From the NCBI RefSeq assembly GCF_000298235.1, contig NZ_BAHE01000020.1:62001-126000 (forward strand): 64,000 nucleotides of DNA, given 5' to 3'. The position numbers and the translations under genes are program-made. Below are positions 25,721 through 34,709 of the stretch, piece after piece. This DNA is from Gordonia namibiensis NBRC 108229. GTDB lineage: Bacteria; Actinomycetota; Actinomycetes; Mycobacteriales; Mycobacteriaceae. The notes under the pieces are model-generated. The model saw only the letters and a list, made by a program, of their open reading frames with translations. It had not been told where the DNA came from and made no database searches. The first letter of the stretch is position 1. Each line of letters opens with the position of its first letter.

Positions 25721-27724
25721 TCACTTCCGGACGACGAGGACGAACGGGCCCACCTCGGTGACCTCGAACCGGGGGTCGTCGAAGACCGAGGGATCGAAGG
25801 TGACGGTGTAGCGCTTGACGTTCGGGTCGTTCGGGTAGACGTCCTCGGCGAGGCGGAGGGAGTACCCGTCGGAGCTGTACCGGAACAGGAAGACATCGGG
25901 TGCCTTCCACGGTGACTCGTCGAGGTGCCGGACCAACTGGTCGGCGTCCTCCGCCTTCGCCCAGCGTGCGATGGCCGCGGCGCGCTTGTCGAACTCGGCC
26001 AGCGGGTTGGCGTAGTGGGAGGTCAGTCCCTGGAAGCCCCAGTACGGGTAGATCGACAGGAATCCGAAATCGGCGGTGAGGACGACGTTCTCGGTTGCCG
26101 GCCGGCCGGTCTGCTCGCCGATGAGCTTGTCGATCTCGGCGAAATACGACTCGGCGCCGGCCGGGCGTTCGTCTGCGCGTTTTCCGTAACCGTCGGTGTC
26201 GGTGTACGCCGTGGTGATCTCCGTGCCGAGATGACCGGGGATGCTCTGTGCCGCTGCGATCGCGGCGAGCACGGCCACCGCGCCCACGACGACGCGTACG
26301 TCGCCGAACCTGCCCACAGCCCAATGGCCGATGTCGACGACGCCGAAGACGCCGGCCGCGGCGAGCGCGGCCACCAGGATCGGCTCGAGCCGGAAGGACA
26401 GCAGGGTGGTGCCCAAAGCGGTCATGAGCATCGACAGCAGGCAGAAGAGGTACACCGTGATCACGGTGGCGCCCATGGCCACTGCGACGGTGCGGGTGCG
26501 GAAACGCAGGAGAATCCACAGCAGACCGATCATCGTGATCGCGCCGACCAGGTTGACCCCGAACATGGGCAGCGGGAACGTCGCCCCGCGCTCCGGAAGG
26601 TAGTGTTCGGCGGTTCCGCCGCTGGCCGGGGCGCTGGACAGACGCTTCAGCAGATACGGCGCCCAGACCAGCAGCGCGATGAGCCCGGCGATGACGCCCA
26701 CCGAGAGGAGTCGGCCCATGACGGCGACCACGATCTCGCGGCGGTGCGCCTTGACGGTCCGGGTCGGTGTCGCCTTGTTGGACGCGGCGAGCCAGCCCTG
26801 GACGAGGAAGTAGCAGGCCAAGAGGATCGCGGTCAGCGCGAACAGGCCGGTGTAGAGCGTGTAGGTCGCGGCCGAGATGCCCAGGAAGACACCGGCACCG
26901 ATCACCGCGGGCCAACTGGTCGAACCCCGGAGCGGTCCGGCCGGCCCCTCGGCGGCGCGTGTGCGTCCCCGCAGTGCGTAGGTGAGGACGATCATCATCG
27001 GCACACCGATGATCACGAGGATCGCGGCGTATGGCTCGGGCGAGGCGTACAACAGCGCCAGCGTGGTCACCGCGAGGCCCAGTGCCACCCCGCGATCCGC
27101 ACCGAACATCCGATTGAACAGGAGGACGGCGACCGCCGCGGCCACCGCCATCGACACGATGGCCCACGGCTTGTAGGCCTCCCACCCGGGCTGGCCGAGC
27201 AGATTCGCGAACCGGCCGCCCCACCAGAACCAACCGGCCGGGTAGTACGGCGGCAGATCCGGGTAGGTCATGTCCGCCAGGCGCGGACTCGACGTCATCC
27301 GCGTCAGGTACTCGGTGCGGAACTCCTGGTCGACGGACAGGCCGAAGAGGTAGAGACGCGTTGCGCCCAAGGGCATCCCGATGGTGACCGTCACGAACGC
27401 CGACATCGCCGCCGCCGACAGGAACGGGACGAGTACCCGCCCTTTCCCGTAGCGGTACAGCAGTGCGACGACGACGAGCACCGCGATCGCGAGGACCTGA
27501 CCGGCGGTCGTCAGCGACCGGGTCACGTTCGACGAGTTGAAGGCCGGCCAGTTGACGGTCTCGATCGCCTTGAGACCGATGATCGACACCACCGCACCGA
27601 CCACCACCGCCATCAGCAGGAGCAGTGCTGTCCGGCCCAGGCGTGCGGCCGTGGTCGGACCGGAGTCTGCTTCCTGAGGCGCGGTCGTGGGGTCCTGGCG
27701 GTCAGCGCTTACGGAAGTCGTCAT
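25721..27724 (-). CDS. aftA: Galactan 5-O-arabinofuranosyltransferase
   Basis: A GT85 GT-C membrane enzyme, 667 aa, that adds the first arabinofuranose residues to the galactan from decaprenyl-phospho-arabinose. It has about ten or more membrane segments, the motif GLSVDQEFRTEYLTR with the likely catalytic D132, and YPDLPPYYPAGWFWWGGR, then a soluble C-terminus. M. tuberculosis AftA is similar (about 640 aa). I chose ATG 27724; a TTG at 27733 would add three residues. It follows dprE2 by about 30 bp and precedes the MBL hydrolase by 3 nt, so dprE1-dprE2-aftA-MBL is one operon. Confidence 0.93.
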   Translation of the reverse strand: MTTSVSADRQDPTTAPQEADSGPTTAARLGRTALLLLMAVVVGAVVSIIGLKAIETVNWPAFNSSNVTRSLTTAGQVLAIAVLVVVALLYRYGKGRVLVPFLSAAAMSAFVTVTIGMPLGATRLYLFGLSVDQEFRTEYLTRMTSSPRLADMTYPDLPPYYPAGWFWWGGRFANLLGQPGWEAYKPWAIVSMAVAAAVAVLLFNRMFGADRGVALGLAVTTLALLYASPEPYAAILVIIGVPMMIVLTYALRGRTRAAEGPAGPLRGSTSWPAVIGAGVFLGISAATYTLYTGLFALTAILLACYFLVQGWLAASNKATPTRTVKAHRREIVVAVMGRLLSVGVIAGLIALLVWAPYLLKRLSSAPASGGTAEHYLPERGATFPLPMFGVNLVGAITMIGLLWILLRFRTRTVAVAMGATVITVYLFCLLSMLMTALGTTLLSFRLEPILVAALAAAGVFGVVDIGHWAVGRFGDVRVVVGAVAVLAAIAAAQSIPGHLGTEITTAYTDTDGYGKRADERPAGAESYFAEIDKLIGEQTGRPATENVVLTADFGFLSIYPYWGFQGLTSHYANPLAEFDKRAAAIARWAKAEDADQLVRHLDESPWKAPDVFLFRYSSDGYSLRLAEDVYPNDPNVKRYTVTFDPSVFDDPRFEVTEVGPFVLVVRK

Positions 27725-27755
27725 CGCTCGCAATCGCAGTCGGCGTCGAGGGCTG

Positions 27756-28517
27756 CTAGACGGGCAGCTTGCGGAAGATCGGGCGCGGGATGTGGCGCAG
27801 GACCATCATGATGTAGCGGAAAGGCCCGGGGACCCAGACGATCTCCTTGCCCTTGGTGGCCGCGGCGACCGCCAGGCGCCCCACGTCTTCCTTCTCGACG
27901 GTCAGCGGCGCTTCCTTGACGTGCGCCGACAGTCGCGTGCGGACCTGACCCGGACGGATCACGAGGACGCGAGGACCGAAGGGGCGCAACGCCTCGCCGA
28001 GTCCGAGGTAGAAACCGTCGAGTCCGGCCTTGGTGGAGCCGTAGACGAAATTGCTGCGACGGACGCGCTCACCGGCGACCGAGCTCATCGCGATGATCTG
28101 GCCGTGGCCCTGGGCGCGCATCTTCTCACCGAGGAGCACGCCGACGGAAACCGCTGCGGTGTAGTTGATCTGGGCTTCGGCGACCGCGAGACCGTGGTCC
28201 TGCCAGGCCTGCTCGTCGTCGCCCTGGATGCCGAAGGCGACGATGGCCACGTCGACGTCGCCGTCGGCGAAGGCCTTCTCGATCACGTCGCGGTGGGTGT
28301 CGGTGGCGCGGGCGTCGAAGTCGATGACGCTGACCTCGGTGGCGCCGGCCTTCTTGGCCTTCTCGACCGCGGCCTCGACGGACGGGTCACCCGGCAGGGC
28401 GGCGAGGATGACCCGGGCCGGCCCCTTGCTCAGGTACTCGGCGGTGATGGCGAGCCCGATCTCCGAGCTCCCGCCCAGGACCAGGATGGACTGTGGGACG
28501 CCGACGGCGTTCATCAT
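27756..28517 (-). CDS. dprE2: Decaprenylphospho-erythropentofuranosid-2-ulose 2-reductase
   Basis: A 253-aa SDR that reduces the 2-keto intermediate made by DprE1 to decaprenyl-phospho-arabinose, using NADH or NADPH. It has the Rossmann start [13 protein letters not shown], the Ser of AMSSVAGER and YGSTK as YxxxK, and a basic C-terminal tail ([13 protein letters not shown]). Length equals the mycobacterial enzyme. An ATG at 28562 would add 15 Arg/Pro-rich residues; I chose ATG 28517, with GAGAAG 7 nt upstream (ATG 28514 is also possible). It follows dprE1 in the operon. Confidence 0.94.
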   Translation of the reverse strand: MMNAVGVPQSILVLGGSSEIGLAITAEYLSKGPARVILAALPGDPSVEAAVEKAKKAGATEVSVIDFDARATDTHRDVIEKAFADGDVDVAIVAFGIQGDDEQAWQDHGLAVAEAQINYTAAVSVGVLLGEKMRAQGHGQIIAMSSVAGERVRRSNFVYGSTKAGLDGFYLGLGEALRPFGPRVLVIRPGQVRTRLSAHVKEAPLTVEKEDVGRLAVAAATKGKEIVWVPGPFRYIMMVLRHIPRPIFRKLPV

Positions 28518-28593
28518 CGTGGGTCTTCTCGCTTTCGGTGGTCTGCGGCCGGTGGGCCGCAAAGGTGGTATGAGGGTCGGAACCGGTTGTGGG

Positions 28594-30018
28594 TCAGGCG
28601 AGTTCGAGTCGACGGCCCATGTCGGACATGAACACCCGGTTGGGGTCGATCCGACGCCGCGTGGCGATCCACTCGTCGATGCGCGGGTACATCGAGCGGA
28701 AGTTCGCCGCCGATGTCCGCGAGTCCTTCGCGGTGTAGAGGCGTCCGCCCATGGCCATCACCCGACGGTCGAGATCGTTGAGGAACTCGGCGAGCCCGGC
28801 CTTGACCGGGAAGTCGAGGCAGACGTTCCAGCCCTTGAACGGGAAGCTGAGCGGCGCCTTGTTGCCGTCGCCGAACAGCTTGATCACGTTGAGGAAGCTG
28901 ACGTGCCCCGACGCCTGGATGTGCTCGATGAGGTTGGTGAACTCGGCCTCGTTACCGGTGGGCACGATGAACTGGTACTGGCAGAATCCGCCGCCGCGAC
29001 CGTAGGCGTTGTTCCAGTCACCGAACACGTCGAGCATGTGGTAGAACTGCGCCAGATTCTTGACCTTGCCCTCGCTGGGCGGGCCGATCCGGTAGTACGC
29101 CTCGCCGACAGCGGAGAAGCTGAGCTTGTTGGCCAGCCCGCGCGGAAAGACGTCCGGGAACCGCACGAGCGGTTTGTTGTTGAACGACAGCGGGTTGTCG
29201 CGGTACTTCTCCGGCAGCTCGTCGACGCGCGCCAGATTGCCGCGCGAGAAGGTGCCGCGACCGAGCTTCGGCGGTGCGCTGATGGTGTCGAACCAGCCCG
29301 ACGCGTACTCGTAGCCGTCCTCGAAACCGTCCTGCAGGTGCAGGTCGAGCGTTTCCTGCAGGGACCCGGTGCGTGCGGTGTCGGCGATGAAGTAGGCACT
29401 CTCGGTGCGCTTCATCTGGATCTTCGCGCGCAGCACGATGCCGGTGAGGCCGATGCCGCCGACCGTCGCCCAGAACAGTTCGCCGTTCGGGTCGTCGCCG
29501 GAGCCGTCCGGGGTGAGCGTCAGGATGCGACCGTCGGCCACGAGGAGCTGCATCTCGACGACGTGGTTGCCGAAGCTGCCCTGGCTGTGGTGGTTCTTGC
29601 CGTGGATGTCGTGCGCGATCGCACCACCCACGGTGACCTGACGCGTGCCTGGGAGCACCGGCACCCAGAGGCCGTACGGGAGCGCGGCCTGCATCAGGGT
29701 GTCGAGGGAGACGCCGGCGTCGAGGTCGACCGTCGCGGTCTCCTCATCGATGGCGTAGATCCTGGTCAGCGGGGTCATGTCGATCGTGAGACCGCCGCTG
29801 TTCTGGCCGGACTCGTTGTACGAACGGCCGAGCCCGCGGGCGATGACACCGCGCTTGAGGTAGTCCGGCTTGTCCGCGTTGTCGTCGGCGACGCGGGCGA
29901 CCGCCTCGGCGATGACCTCGGGATACGGCGTGGACAGCACGTGCCCCTCGATCGGGGTGGTGCGAGACCAACCCACCAGCTTGCGGGTCGTGATCGGCAA
30001 CAACTCTTCAGTAGACAT
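28594..30018 (-). CDS. dprE1: Decaprenylphosphoryl-ribose 2'-oxidase
   Basis: A FAD enzyme of 474 aa that oxidises decaprenyl-phospho-ribose at C2', the committed step to the arabinose donor. The FAD-binding part shows [15 protein letters not shown] and [16 protein letters not shown]. The substrate part shows [14 protein letters not shown], where Cys400 matches Cys387 of M. tuberculosis, the residue trapped by benzothiazinones, then LYTAKDSR. The ATG has TACTCT 8 nt upstream with no Shine-Dalgarno, so the operon probably starts with a leaderless message here. Confidence 0.95.
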   Translation of the reverse strand: MSTEELLPITTRKLVGWSRTTPIEGHVLSTPYPEVIAEAVARVADDNADKPDYLKRGVIARGLGRSYNESGQNSGGLTIDMTPLTRIYAIDEETATVDLDAGVSLDTLMQAALPYGLWVPVLPGTRQVTVGGAIAHDIHGKNHHSQGSFGNHVVEMQLLVADGRILTLTPDGSGDDPNGELFWATVGGIGLTGIVLRAKIQMKRTESAYFIADTARTGSLQETLDLHLQDGFEDGYEYASGWFDTISAPPKLGRGTFSRGNLARVDELPEKYRDNPLSFNNKPLVRFPDVFPRGLANKLSFSAVGEAYYRIGPPSEGKVKNLAQFYHMLDVFGDWNNAYGRGGGFCQYQFIVPTGNEAEFTNLIEHIQASGHVSFLNVIKLFGDGNKAPLSFPFKGWNVCLDFPVKAGLAEFLNDLDRRVMAMGGRLYTAKDSRTSAANFRSMYPRIDEWIATRRRIDPNRVFMSDMGRRLELA

Positions 30019-30032
30019 CGGTGAAGAGAGTA
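30019..30032 (-). promoter_or_regulatory. Putative leaderless promoter of dprE1 operon (-10 TACTCT)
   Basis: TACTCT (30032-30027 on the minus strand), 8-nt spacer, ATG at 30018. It lies in the 88-bp gap after the FAD oxidoreductase gene. Confidence 0.5.
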
Positions 30033-30106
30033 CTCGGCCGCCCTGCGCCGACGATGAGAGACGACCTGCGACAGGCGTCGCACTTTCGCGGCGCTGTGGT
30101 GTCGGG

Positions 30107-31741
30107 CTACCGCAGCACGCCGAGTTCGGCGTGTCCCAGCACCGCCGCCGCCGCGTTACGGCCCGGGATGCCGCTCACGCCCCCGCCGCGTCGTGCGCCG
30201 GCGCCGCAGAGCAGCAACCGCGGGTGGCGGGTCTCCACGCCCCAGGTGCCGACCTCCGTCGCGGTCTCGGCCCAGGGCCATCGCAGCGACTGGTGGAAGA
30301 TGTTGCCGCCGGGCAGCCCGAGTACCTCTTCGAGGTCCTGCGGCGTCTTCGTCTCGATACACGGGCGGCCGTCGAGATCGCGGGCGATGACATTCTGGAT
30401 CGGTTCGGCCAGGAGCATGTTGAGCGAGGCGAAGGTCGCGCCCACCGCGTGCTCGACGGCGCCCGGCTCGTCGAAGACGTCGGGCGGCATGTGCAGCCCG
30501 AACAGCGTGAGGGTGTGTTTGCCGTCGAGCTCGGGTCCGAGGATGGACCGGTCGGAGAGGGTGTGGCAGTAGATCTCGCACGGCGGTAGTTCCGGGACCT
30601 CGCCGCGTGAGGCCTGCCGCCAGGCCTCGTGGAGCTGGCTCGCGGACTCGTTGATGTGGAAGGTGCCCGCGAACGCCGCCTCCGGTGACACCGACTCGTC
30701 GCGGAGTCGGGGGAGACGGTCGAGCAGGAGGTTGATCTTCAACTGCGAGCCGCGCGGTTGCGCCTCGCAGGCGATCGGGTCGTCGAGCAGCGTGTTGAGG
30801 ACCTGCGGTGCGCAGGCGGCGTAGAGCATCGAACCGCGGACCGTGCGTGTGCCGTGGATGCGGTCGGAGTACTCGGCGGTTCCGTCGGCGGGGTCGACGC
30901 CGGTCACGGTGACGCCGGTGCAGATCTCGGCGCCCGCCGACGTCGCGGCCTGGTACAGCGCGCCCGAGACCGCTCCCATGCCCCCGACCGGGACGTCCCA
31001 GTCGCCGGACCCGCCGCCGATCACGTGGTAGAGGAAGCAGATGTTCTGCCGCAGCGACGGGTCGTCGAGGTCGGCGAATGTGCCGATCAGGCCGTCGGTG
31101 GCGGCGATACCGCGCAGCAGGTCGTGGTCGAAGTACTGGCCGAGCAGCGTGCCGAGGGGGAGCGTCGTGAGCGCCTCCCACAGCTCGGCGTCGGAGGTGT
31201 CGGTGCCGACCGCGAGTTCGTGCATGTCGGCGGCGGTCCGCAGAGGCTCGGTGAGGGTCGGGAAGACGCGCTGGGCGATGGTGCCGACGCGGCGGTAGAA
31301 GGACTGCCACGCCATGAAAGCGGCGTTGGAATAGCCCACGGCGTCGGCCCCGACGCGATCGGCACGGATCACCCGGCGGAAGGATTCCGCGGTCGCGTCG
31401 TCGTCCTGGGTGTCGATGAGGATGCCGCGCGTCGGGTCCGACGGCAGCGGTGTGTACGACGAGTAGCGGCGTCGGATCAGCGAGATGTCGAGGTCGAGGT
31501 CGGTGATGATCTCGCGGGGCATCAGCGAGACCAGATACGAGAACCGCGACAGCTGGGCAGCGAGACCGGGGAAGGGCATCGCCGAGACGGTCGCCCCGCC
31601 GACGTGGTCTGCCTTCTCCAGGACGAGGACCCGTCGACCGGCGCGCGCGAGATAGGCGGCGGCGGTCAGGCCGTTGTGTCCCGCGCCGATGATGACGTCG
31701 TCATAAGAAGCAACTGCGGTGCCCATCGATCCTGTGCCCAT
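30107..31741 (-). CDS. Phytoene-desaturase-like FAD oxidoreductase
   Basis: A 544-aa FAD-dependent amine oxidase/phytoene desaturase superfamily protein. The N-terminal dinucleotide site reads [21 protein letters not shown] and is followed by [10 protein letters not shown]; the C-terminal flavin motif is [16 protein letters not shown]. It resembles the PYROXD2-like NAD(P)/FAD group more than true carotenoid desaturases; no carotenoid genes are nearby. An internal ATG at 31726 (AGGATCG upstream) is an alternative start. It lies 88 bp before dprE1 on the same strand. Whether it works on a polyprenyl substrate is open. Confidence 0.8.
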   Translation of the reverse strand: MGTGSMGTAVASYDDVIIGAGHNGLTAAAYLARAGRRVLVLEKADHVGGATVSAMPFPGLAAQLSRFSYLVSLMPREIITDLDLDISLIRRRYSSYTPLPSDPTRGILIDTQDDDATAESFRRVIRADRVGADAVGYSNAAFMAWQSFYRRVGTIAQRVFPTLTEPLRTAADMHELAVGTDTSDAELWEALTTLPLGTLLGQYFDHDLLRGIAATDGLIGTFADLDDPSLRQNICFLYHVIGGGSGDWDVPVGGMGAVSGALYQAATSAGAEICTGVTVTGVDPADGTAEYSDRIHGTRTVRGSMLYAACAPQVLNTLLDDPIACEAQPRGSQLKINLLLDRLPRLRDESVSPEAAFAGTFHINESASQLHEAWRQASRGEVPELPPCEIYCHTLSDRSILGPELDGKHTLTLFGLHMPPDVFDEPGAVEHAVGATFASLNMLLAEPIQNVIARDLDGRPCIETKTPQDLEEVLGLPGGNIFHQSLRWPWAETATEVGTWGVETRHPRLLLCGAGARRGGGVSGIPGRNAAAAVLGHAELGVLR

Positions 31742-31796
31742 CGCTTAAAGGGTCTCAGATCGACGGACACCGCAGAGGCGTCCTGTGATTCTCGGG

Positions 31797-33035
31797 TCAG
31801 CGCAGGATGCGGGCCACGAACGGGGTGGAGTCCTTCATCGAGGCGAGAACCGCGCTGGAGTGGTCGTCCTCGGGGTAGACGAACAGCTCGACGGGCTGGT
31901 TGTTGGCCTTCATCTGTGCGTAGAGCGACAGCGCCGACGGTGCCGGCACATCGACGTCACGCAGGCCCTGGCCCAGGAAGATCGGACGGTCGTAACCCTT
32001 GTACGGCGTCGCCATGTACTTGTGCAGCGCGGGGCTCAGCCCCGGGATCGACATCAGCGGTGCGCGGAACCAGGTCCGCACGTCGTCACCGGCGAGGGAC
32101 TTCTTGAGGATCGGGTAGCAGGTGGTGCGACCCTCGGCCAGGCGTGCGATGCCCTTCGGCGTCATGACCTTGGTGATGTTCATGTCCGGGCGGGTGTCGT
32201 TGAACCCGGCCAGGATGTAGGCGGTGTAGGCGTTCAGTCCGCCGGGCAGGTTCACCGGCGGGACGACCGGTCCCAGGTTCTGGTACAGGTACTCGAGGTT
32301 GGCCGGGATGCCGGTGGCGACGACGCCGCGGTAGTCCAGACCCGATCCACGGCTGAACTCGGTGGCGTAACGAGCGCCGTTCAGCGCGGCTGCTGCGCCC
32401 TGCGACTGACCGATGATCGCCCAGCGCTTGGCGAAGGGCAGATCCATCTGATGCGAGGCGACGACGATGTCGACGATCGCGTGCGCCGCGGTGACGCCGT
32501 TCAGGTAGGCCATCAGGCCCGGGGTGCCCAGACCGACGTAATCGGCGGCCACGACGGCGTAACCCTGCTCGAGCCAGTGGCCCAGGTACTTCTGGTCGCG
32601 CTCGCTGCGCGGGAAGGCCGACGGCGTGCAGTCGTCGTTCATGCCGACGGTGCCGTGTGCCCAGGAGATGATCGGCCAGCCGCCGGCCGGGGCCTTGCCC
32701 TTGGGCAGGAACACCGCACCGGTGCCCGTCGCCATCTTGCCGTGCTGGTTCAGCGACGAGTACTGGATGCGGTAGGCGTCACCGGCCGCGGGGAGGTTGA
32801 GCTCGTCGGCGAGCGGAACCTTGGCGATGAGCGTGCCTGCCTTGGCCGGGATGGGGCCGGAGTACTCGGTGACATCGAGACCGGACCAGTTCGGGATGCC
32901 GACGGAGACCGCGTCATCCGCGTGTGCCGGCGCGGTCGATCCGAGTGCGAGCAGGACCATGCCGAGGCCGGTGACGACGGAGACGAGTGTTCGCGTGGTG
33001 CGCGACACCGGTGATCTGGACGTGAGGGCAGACAT
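31797..33035 (-). CDS. Secreted lipase/alpha-beta hydrolase (LIP family)
   Basis: A 412-aa exported hydrolase of the secretory lipase (LIP) family. A Sec-type signal (RTTRTLVSVVTGLGMVLLAL, then TAPAHA before DDAV) is followed by an oxyanion region SWAHGTVG, the nucleophile elbow GQSQG and a late PEDDHSSAV holding the His. It probably cleaves acylglycerols or other esters outside the membrane. I chose ATG 33035 over 33059: TACTGT lies 7 nt before it and there is no Shine-Dalgarno. It stands divergent to the aldo/keto reductase. Confidence 0.86.
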   Translation of the reverse strand: MSALTSRSPVSRTTRTLVSVVTGLGMVLLALGSTAPAHADDAVSVGIPNWSGLDVTEYSGPIPAKAGTLIAKVPLADELNLPAAGDAYRIQYSSLNQHGKMATGTGAVFLPKGKAPAGGWPIISWAHGTVGMNDDCTPSAFPRSERDQKYLGHWLEQGYAVVAADYVGLGTPGLMAYLNGVTAAHAIVDIVVASHQMDLPFAKRWAIIGQSQGAAAALNGARYATEFSRGSGLDYRGVVATGIPANLEYLYQNLGPVVPPVNLPGGLNAYTAYILAGFNDTRPDMNITKVMTPKGIARLAEGRTTCYPILKKSLAGDDVRTWFRAPLMSIPGLSPALHKYMATPYKGYDRPIFLGQGLRDVDVPAPSALSLYAQMKANNQPVELFVYPEDDHSSAVLASMKDSTPFVARILR

Positions 33036-33183
33036 GTTCAGAACAGTAAAGGCACTCATGCGCCCCGTACACCTCGGGACGGCGACTATTCGTGCCGTAC
33101 CCGAGCAGTTTCCGTGCCGCTGCCGGTTTCCAGTTTGGTCTCGGCGAAGCGACCGGGGGTCGCTGCCGACCTATCCTTGTCTG

Positions 33184-34014
33184 GTGGACATCCCCTCGGT
33201 CGAGCTCAGCAACGGTCAGTCGATTCCTCTCGTGGGACTCGGGACCTACAACATGCTCGGCCGGCCGTGCATCGGCGCGGTCAGCGCCGCACTCAAGGCG
33301 GGATACCGGCTCCTCGACACCGCCCCGCGCTACAGCAACGAGCTCAGTGTCGGCATGGGTGTGCACGGTTCAGGCGTCGCTCGAGACGAGGTCATCATCC
33401 AGACCAAGCTCAGCGGCGGTGACCAGGGGTTCGACGAGGCGATCAACGCCGCCAAGGAAAGTGCCCGCCGACTCGGCGTCGGCTACATCGACGTCTACCT
33501 GATCCATTGGCCCTGTCCGAGTCTCGGGCGCACGGTCGACTCGTGGAAGGCGTTGCTCACCCTGGCCGACGAGGGCTACGTGCGTACGCCCGGTGTGTCG
33601 AATTTCAAACAGCACCAGCTGCAGACGCTTTTCGACGAGACCGGGTGCTGGCCGGTGCTCAACCAGATCCAGTGCTCACCGGCGTTGCCGCGCACCGAGC
33701 TTCGCGAATTCATGGCGGAGAAGGGGATTCATGCGCAGGCGTGGCATCCGACCGGCCGCAAGGAAGGTGTCCTGGGAGACCCGGAAATCCTGCGGATCGC
33801 CCGTAAGTATGGCAAGTCGCCGACCCAGATCGCGTTGCGGTGGGCGGTGCAGCACGGCATCAGCGTCGTGCCGAAGTCCTCGCACGCAGGCCGCCAGGTC
33901 GAGAACGCCGACCTCTTCGACTTCGTCCTCGACGACGCGGACCTCGCCGATCTCGCCTCGCTCGACCGCGGCGAACGAGCCGCCCGCGACTCGGACGTCG
34001 ACGAGGAGTTCTAG
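33184..34014 (+). CDS. Aldo/keto reductase
   Basis: A 276-aa NADPH-dependent aldo/keto reductase. All four catalytic residues are visible: D45 and Y50 (DTAPRYSNE), K75 (IQTKLSGG) and H108 (IHWPCP). The cofactor segment VPKSSHAGRQVEN replaces the usual IPKS. The start is GTG 33184, with TATCCT 6 nt upstream; longer frames run into the divergent lipase promoter. A REP-like repeat begins right after the stop codon. The substrate is unknown. Confidence 0.9.
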   Translation: MDIPSVELSNGQSIPLVGLGTYNMLGRPCIGAVSAALKAGYRLLDTAPRYSNELSVGMGVHGSGVARDEVIIQTKLSGGDQGFDEAINAAKESARRLGVGYIDVYLIHWPCPSLGRTVDSWKALLTLADEGYVRTPGVSNFKQHQLQTLFDETGCWPVLNQIQCSPALPRTELREFMAEKGIHAQAWHPTGRKEGVLGDPEILRIARKYGKSPTQIALRWAVQHGISVVPKSSHAGRQVENADLFDFVLDDADLADLASLDRGERAARDSDVDEEF

Positions 34015-34019
34015 GTCCC

Positions 34020-34112
34020 GCTCGTTGAGTAGGCGAGGAGCTTGCGACGAGCCGTATCTCCTGTTCGTTGAGTAGACCCCGGAGCTTGCGGAGGGGTCGT
34101 ATCGAAACGAGC
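34020..34112. repeat. Dispersed REP-like repeat, two units
   Basis: Unit one (34020-34062) and unit two (34063-34112) share CGTTGAGTAG, GGAGCTTGCG and CGTATC. Unit two opens GTTCGTTGAG and closes TCGAAACGAGC, so its ends can pair. It fills the gap between the aldo/keto reductase stop and the gtrA promoter. Confidence 0.75.
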
Positions 34113-34124
34113 TAGGGTGTCAGC
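34113..34124 (+). promoter_or_regulatory. Putative leaderless promoter of gtrA (-10 TAGGGT)
   Basis: TAGGGT (34113-34118), 6-nt spacer, GTG at 34125. The hexamer starts at the very edge of the repeat unit, so the repeat supplies the upstream promoter DNA. Confidence 0.45.
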
Positions 34125-34643
34125 GTGTCTCGACCCGACTCCGGCAACCACGATCCCGCAGGTGAAGTGCCTCCGCATCATCACGAGGACTTCAAGACGC
34201 GGCATGCGCCCATGCCGATCGAGTTGCCCTTCGACGACGAAGAGGCGTCGACCGATGTCGACCTGAAGACCCAGCTGATCCGCTTCATCGTCACCGGTGC
34301 CGGGTCGGCGGTCCTCGACTTCGGGCTGACGCTGTTCATGCAGTACATCGTCGGTACCCCGGACTGGGTAGCCAAGGCACTCGGCTTCATCCTCGGCACC
34401 ACCGTCGCGTACCTGATCAACCGTCGCTGGACCTTCCGCGCGGAGCCGAGCGCTGCCCGCTTCATCGCGGTCGTGCTGCTCTACCTGGTCACGTTCGTGG
34501 TCAACGTGGGTCTGTACAGCTGGTTGTCGTCGTTGTGGGAGAAGACCGCCCTCTACTCGGCGATCGCCTTCGTCATCGCGCAGGGCACCGCGACCGTCAT
34601 CAACTTCGTGGTCCAGCGGGCGGTCATCTTCCGCATCCGCTGA
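34125..34643 (+). CDS. gtrA: GtrA family membrane protein
   Basis: A 172-aa GtrA-family protein with four predicted membrane segments after a His/Asp/Glu-rich cytosolic N-terminus of about 45 residues. Marks are FIVTGAGSAVLDFGL, FILGTTVAYLINRRWTF and the final FVVQRAVIF. The M. tuberculosis homolog Rv3789 was linked to decaprenyl-phospho-arabinose translocation or to recruiting AftA. In mycobacteria it neighbours dprE1; here it is about 4 kb away and on the opposite strand, separated by the FAD enzyme, lipase and aldo/keto reductase. The GTG start is probably leaderless. Confidence 0.88.
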   Translation: MSRPDSGNHDPAGEVPPHHHEDFKTRHAPMPIELPFDDEEASTDVDLKTQLIRFIVTGAGSAVLDFGLTLFMQYIVGTPDWVAKALGFILGTTVAYLINRRWTFRAEPSAARFIAVVLLYLVTFVVNVGLYSWLSSLWEKTALYSAIAFVIAQGTATVINFVVQRAVIFRIR

Positions 34644-34709
34644 CCGCTTTGCCGCCCGTTCGGGGAGGATTCCGCGCCGCGGAGGCCGCGTTTCGCAGGT
34701 AGCTCGAGC

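Noticed and set aside
32797-33183. Upstream extension of the aldo/keto reductase frame
   Set aside because: It overlaps the start of the divergent lipase gene and its promoter; the family match begins at GTG 33184.
34678-34690. CGCGG-AGG-CCGCG palindrome between gtrA and the transporter gene
   Set aside because: The 5-bp stem is too short to stand out in such GC-rich DNA, so I did not list it as a terminator.
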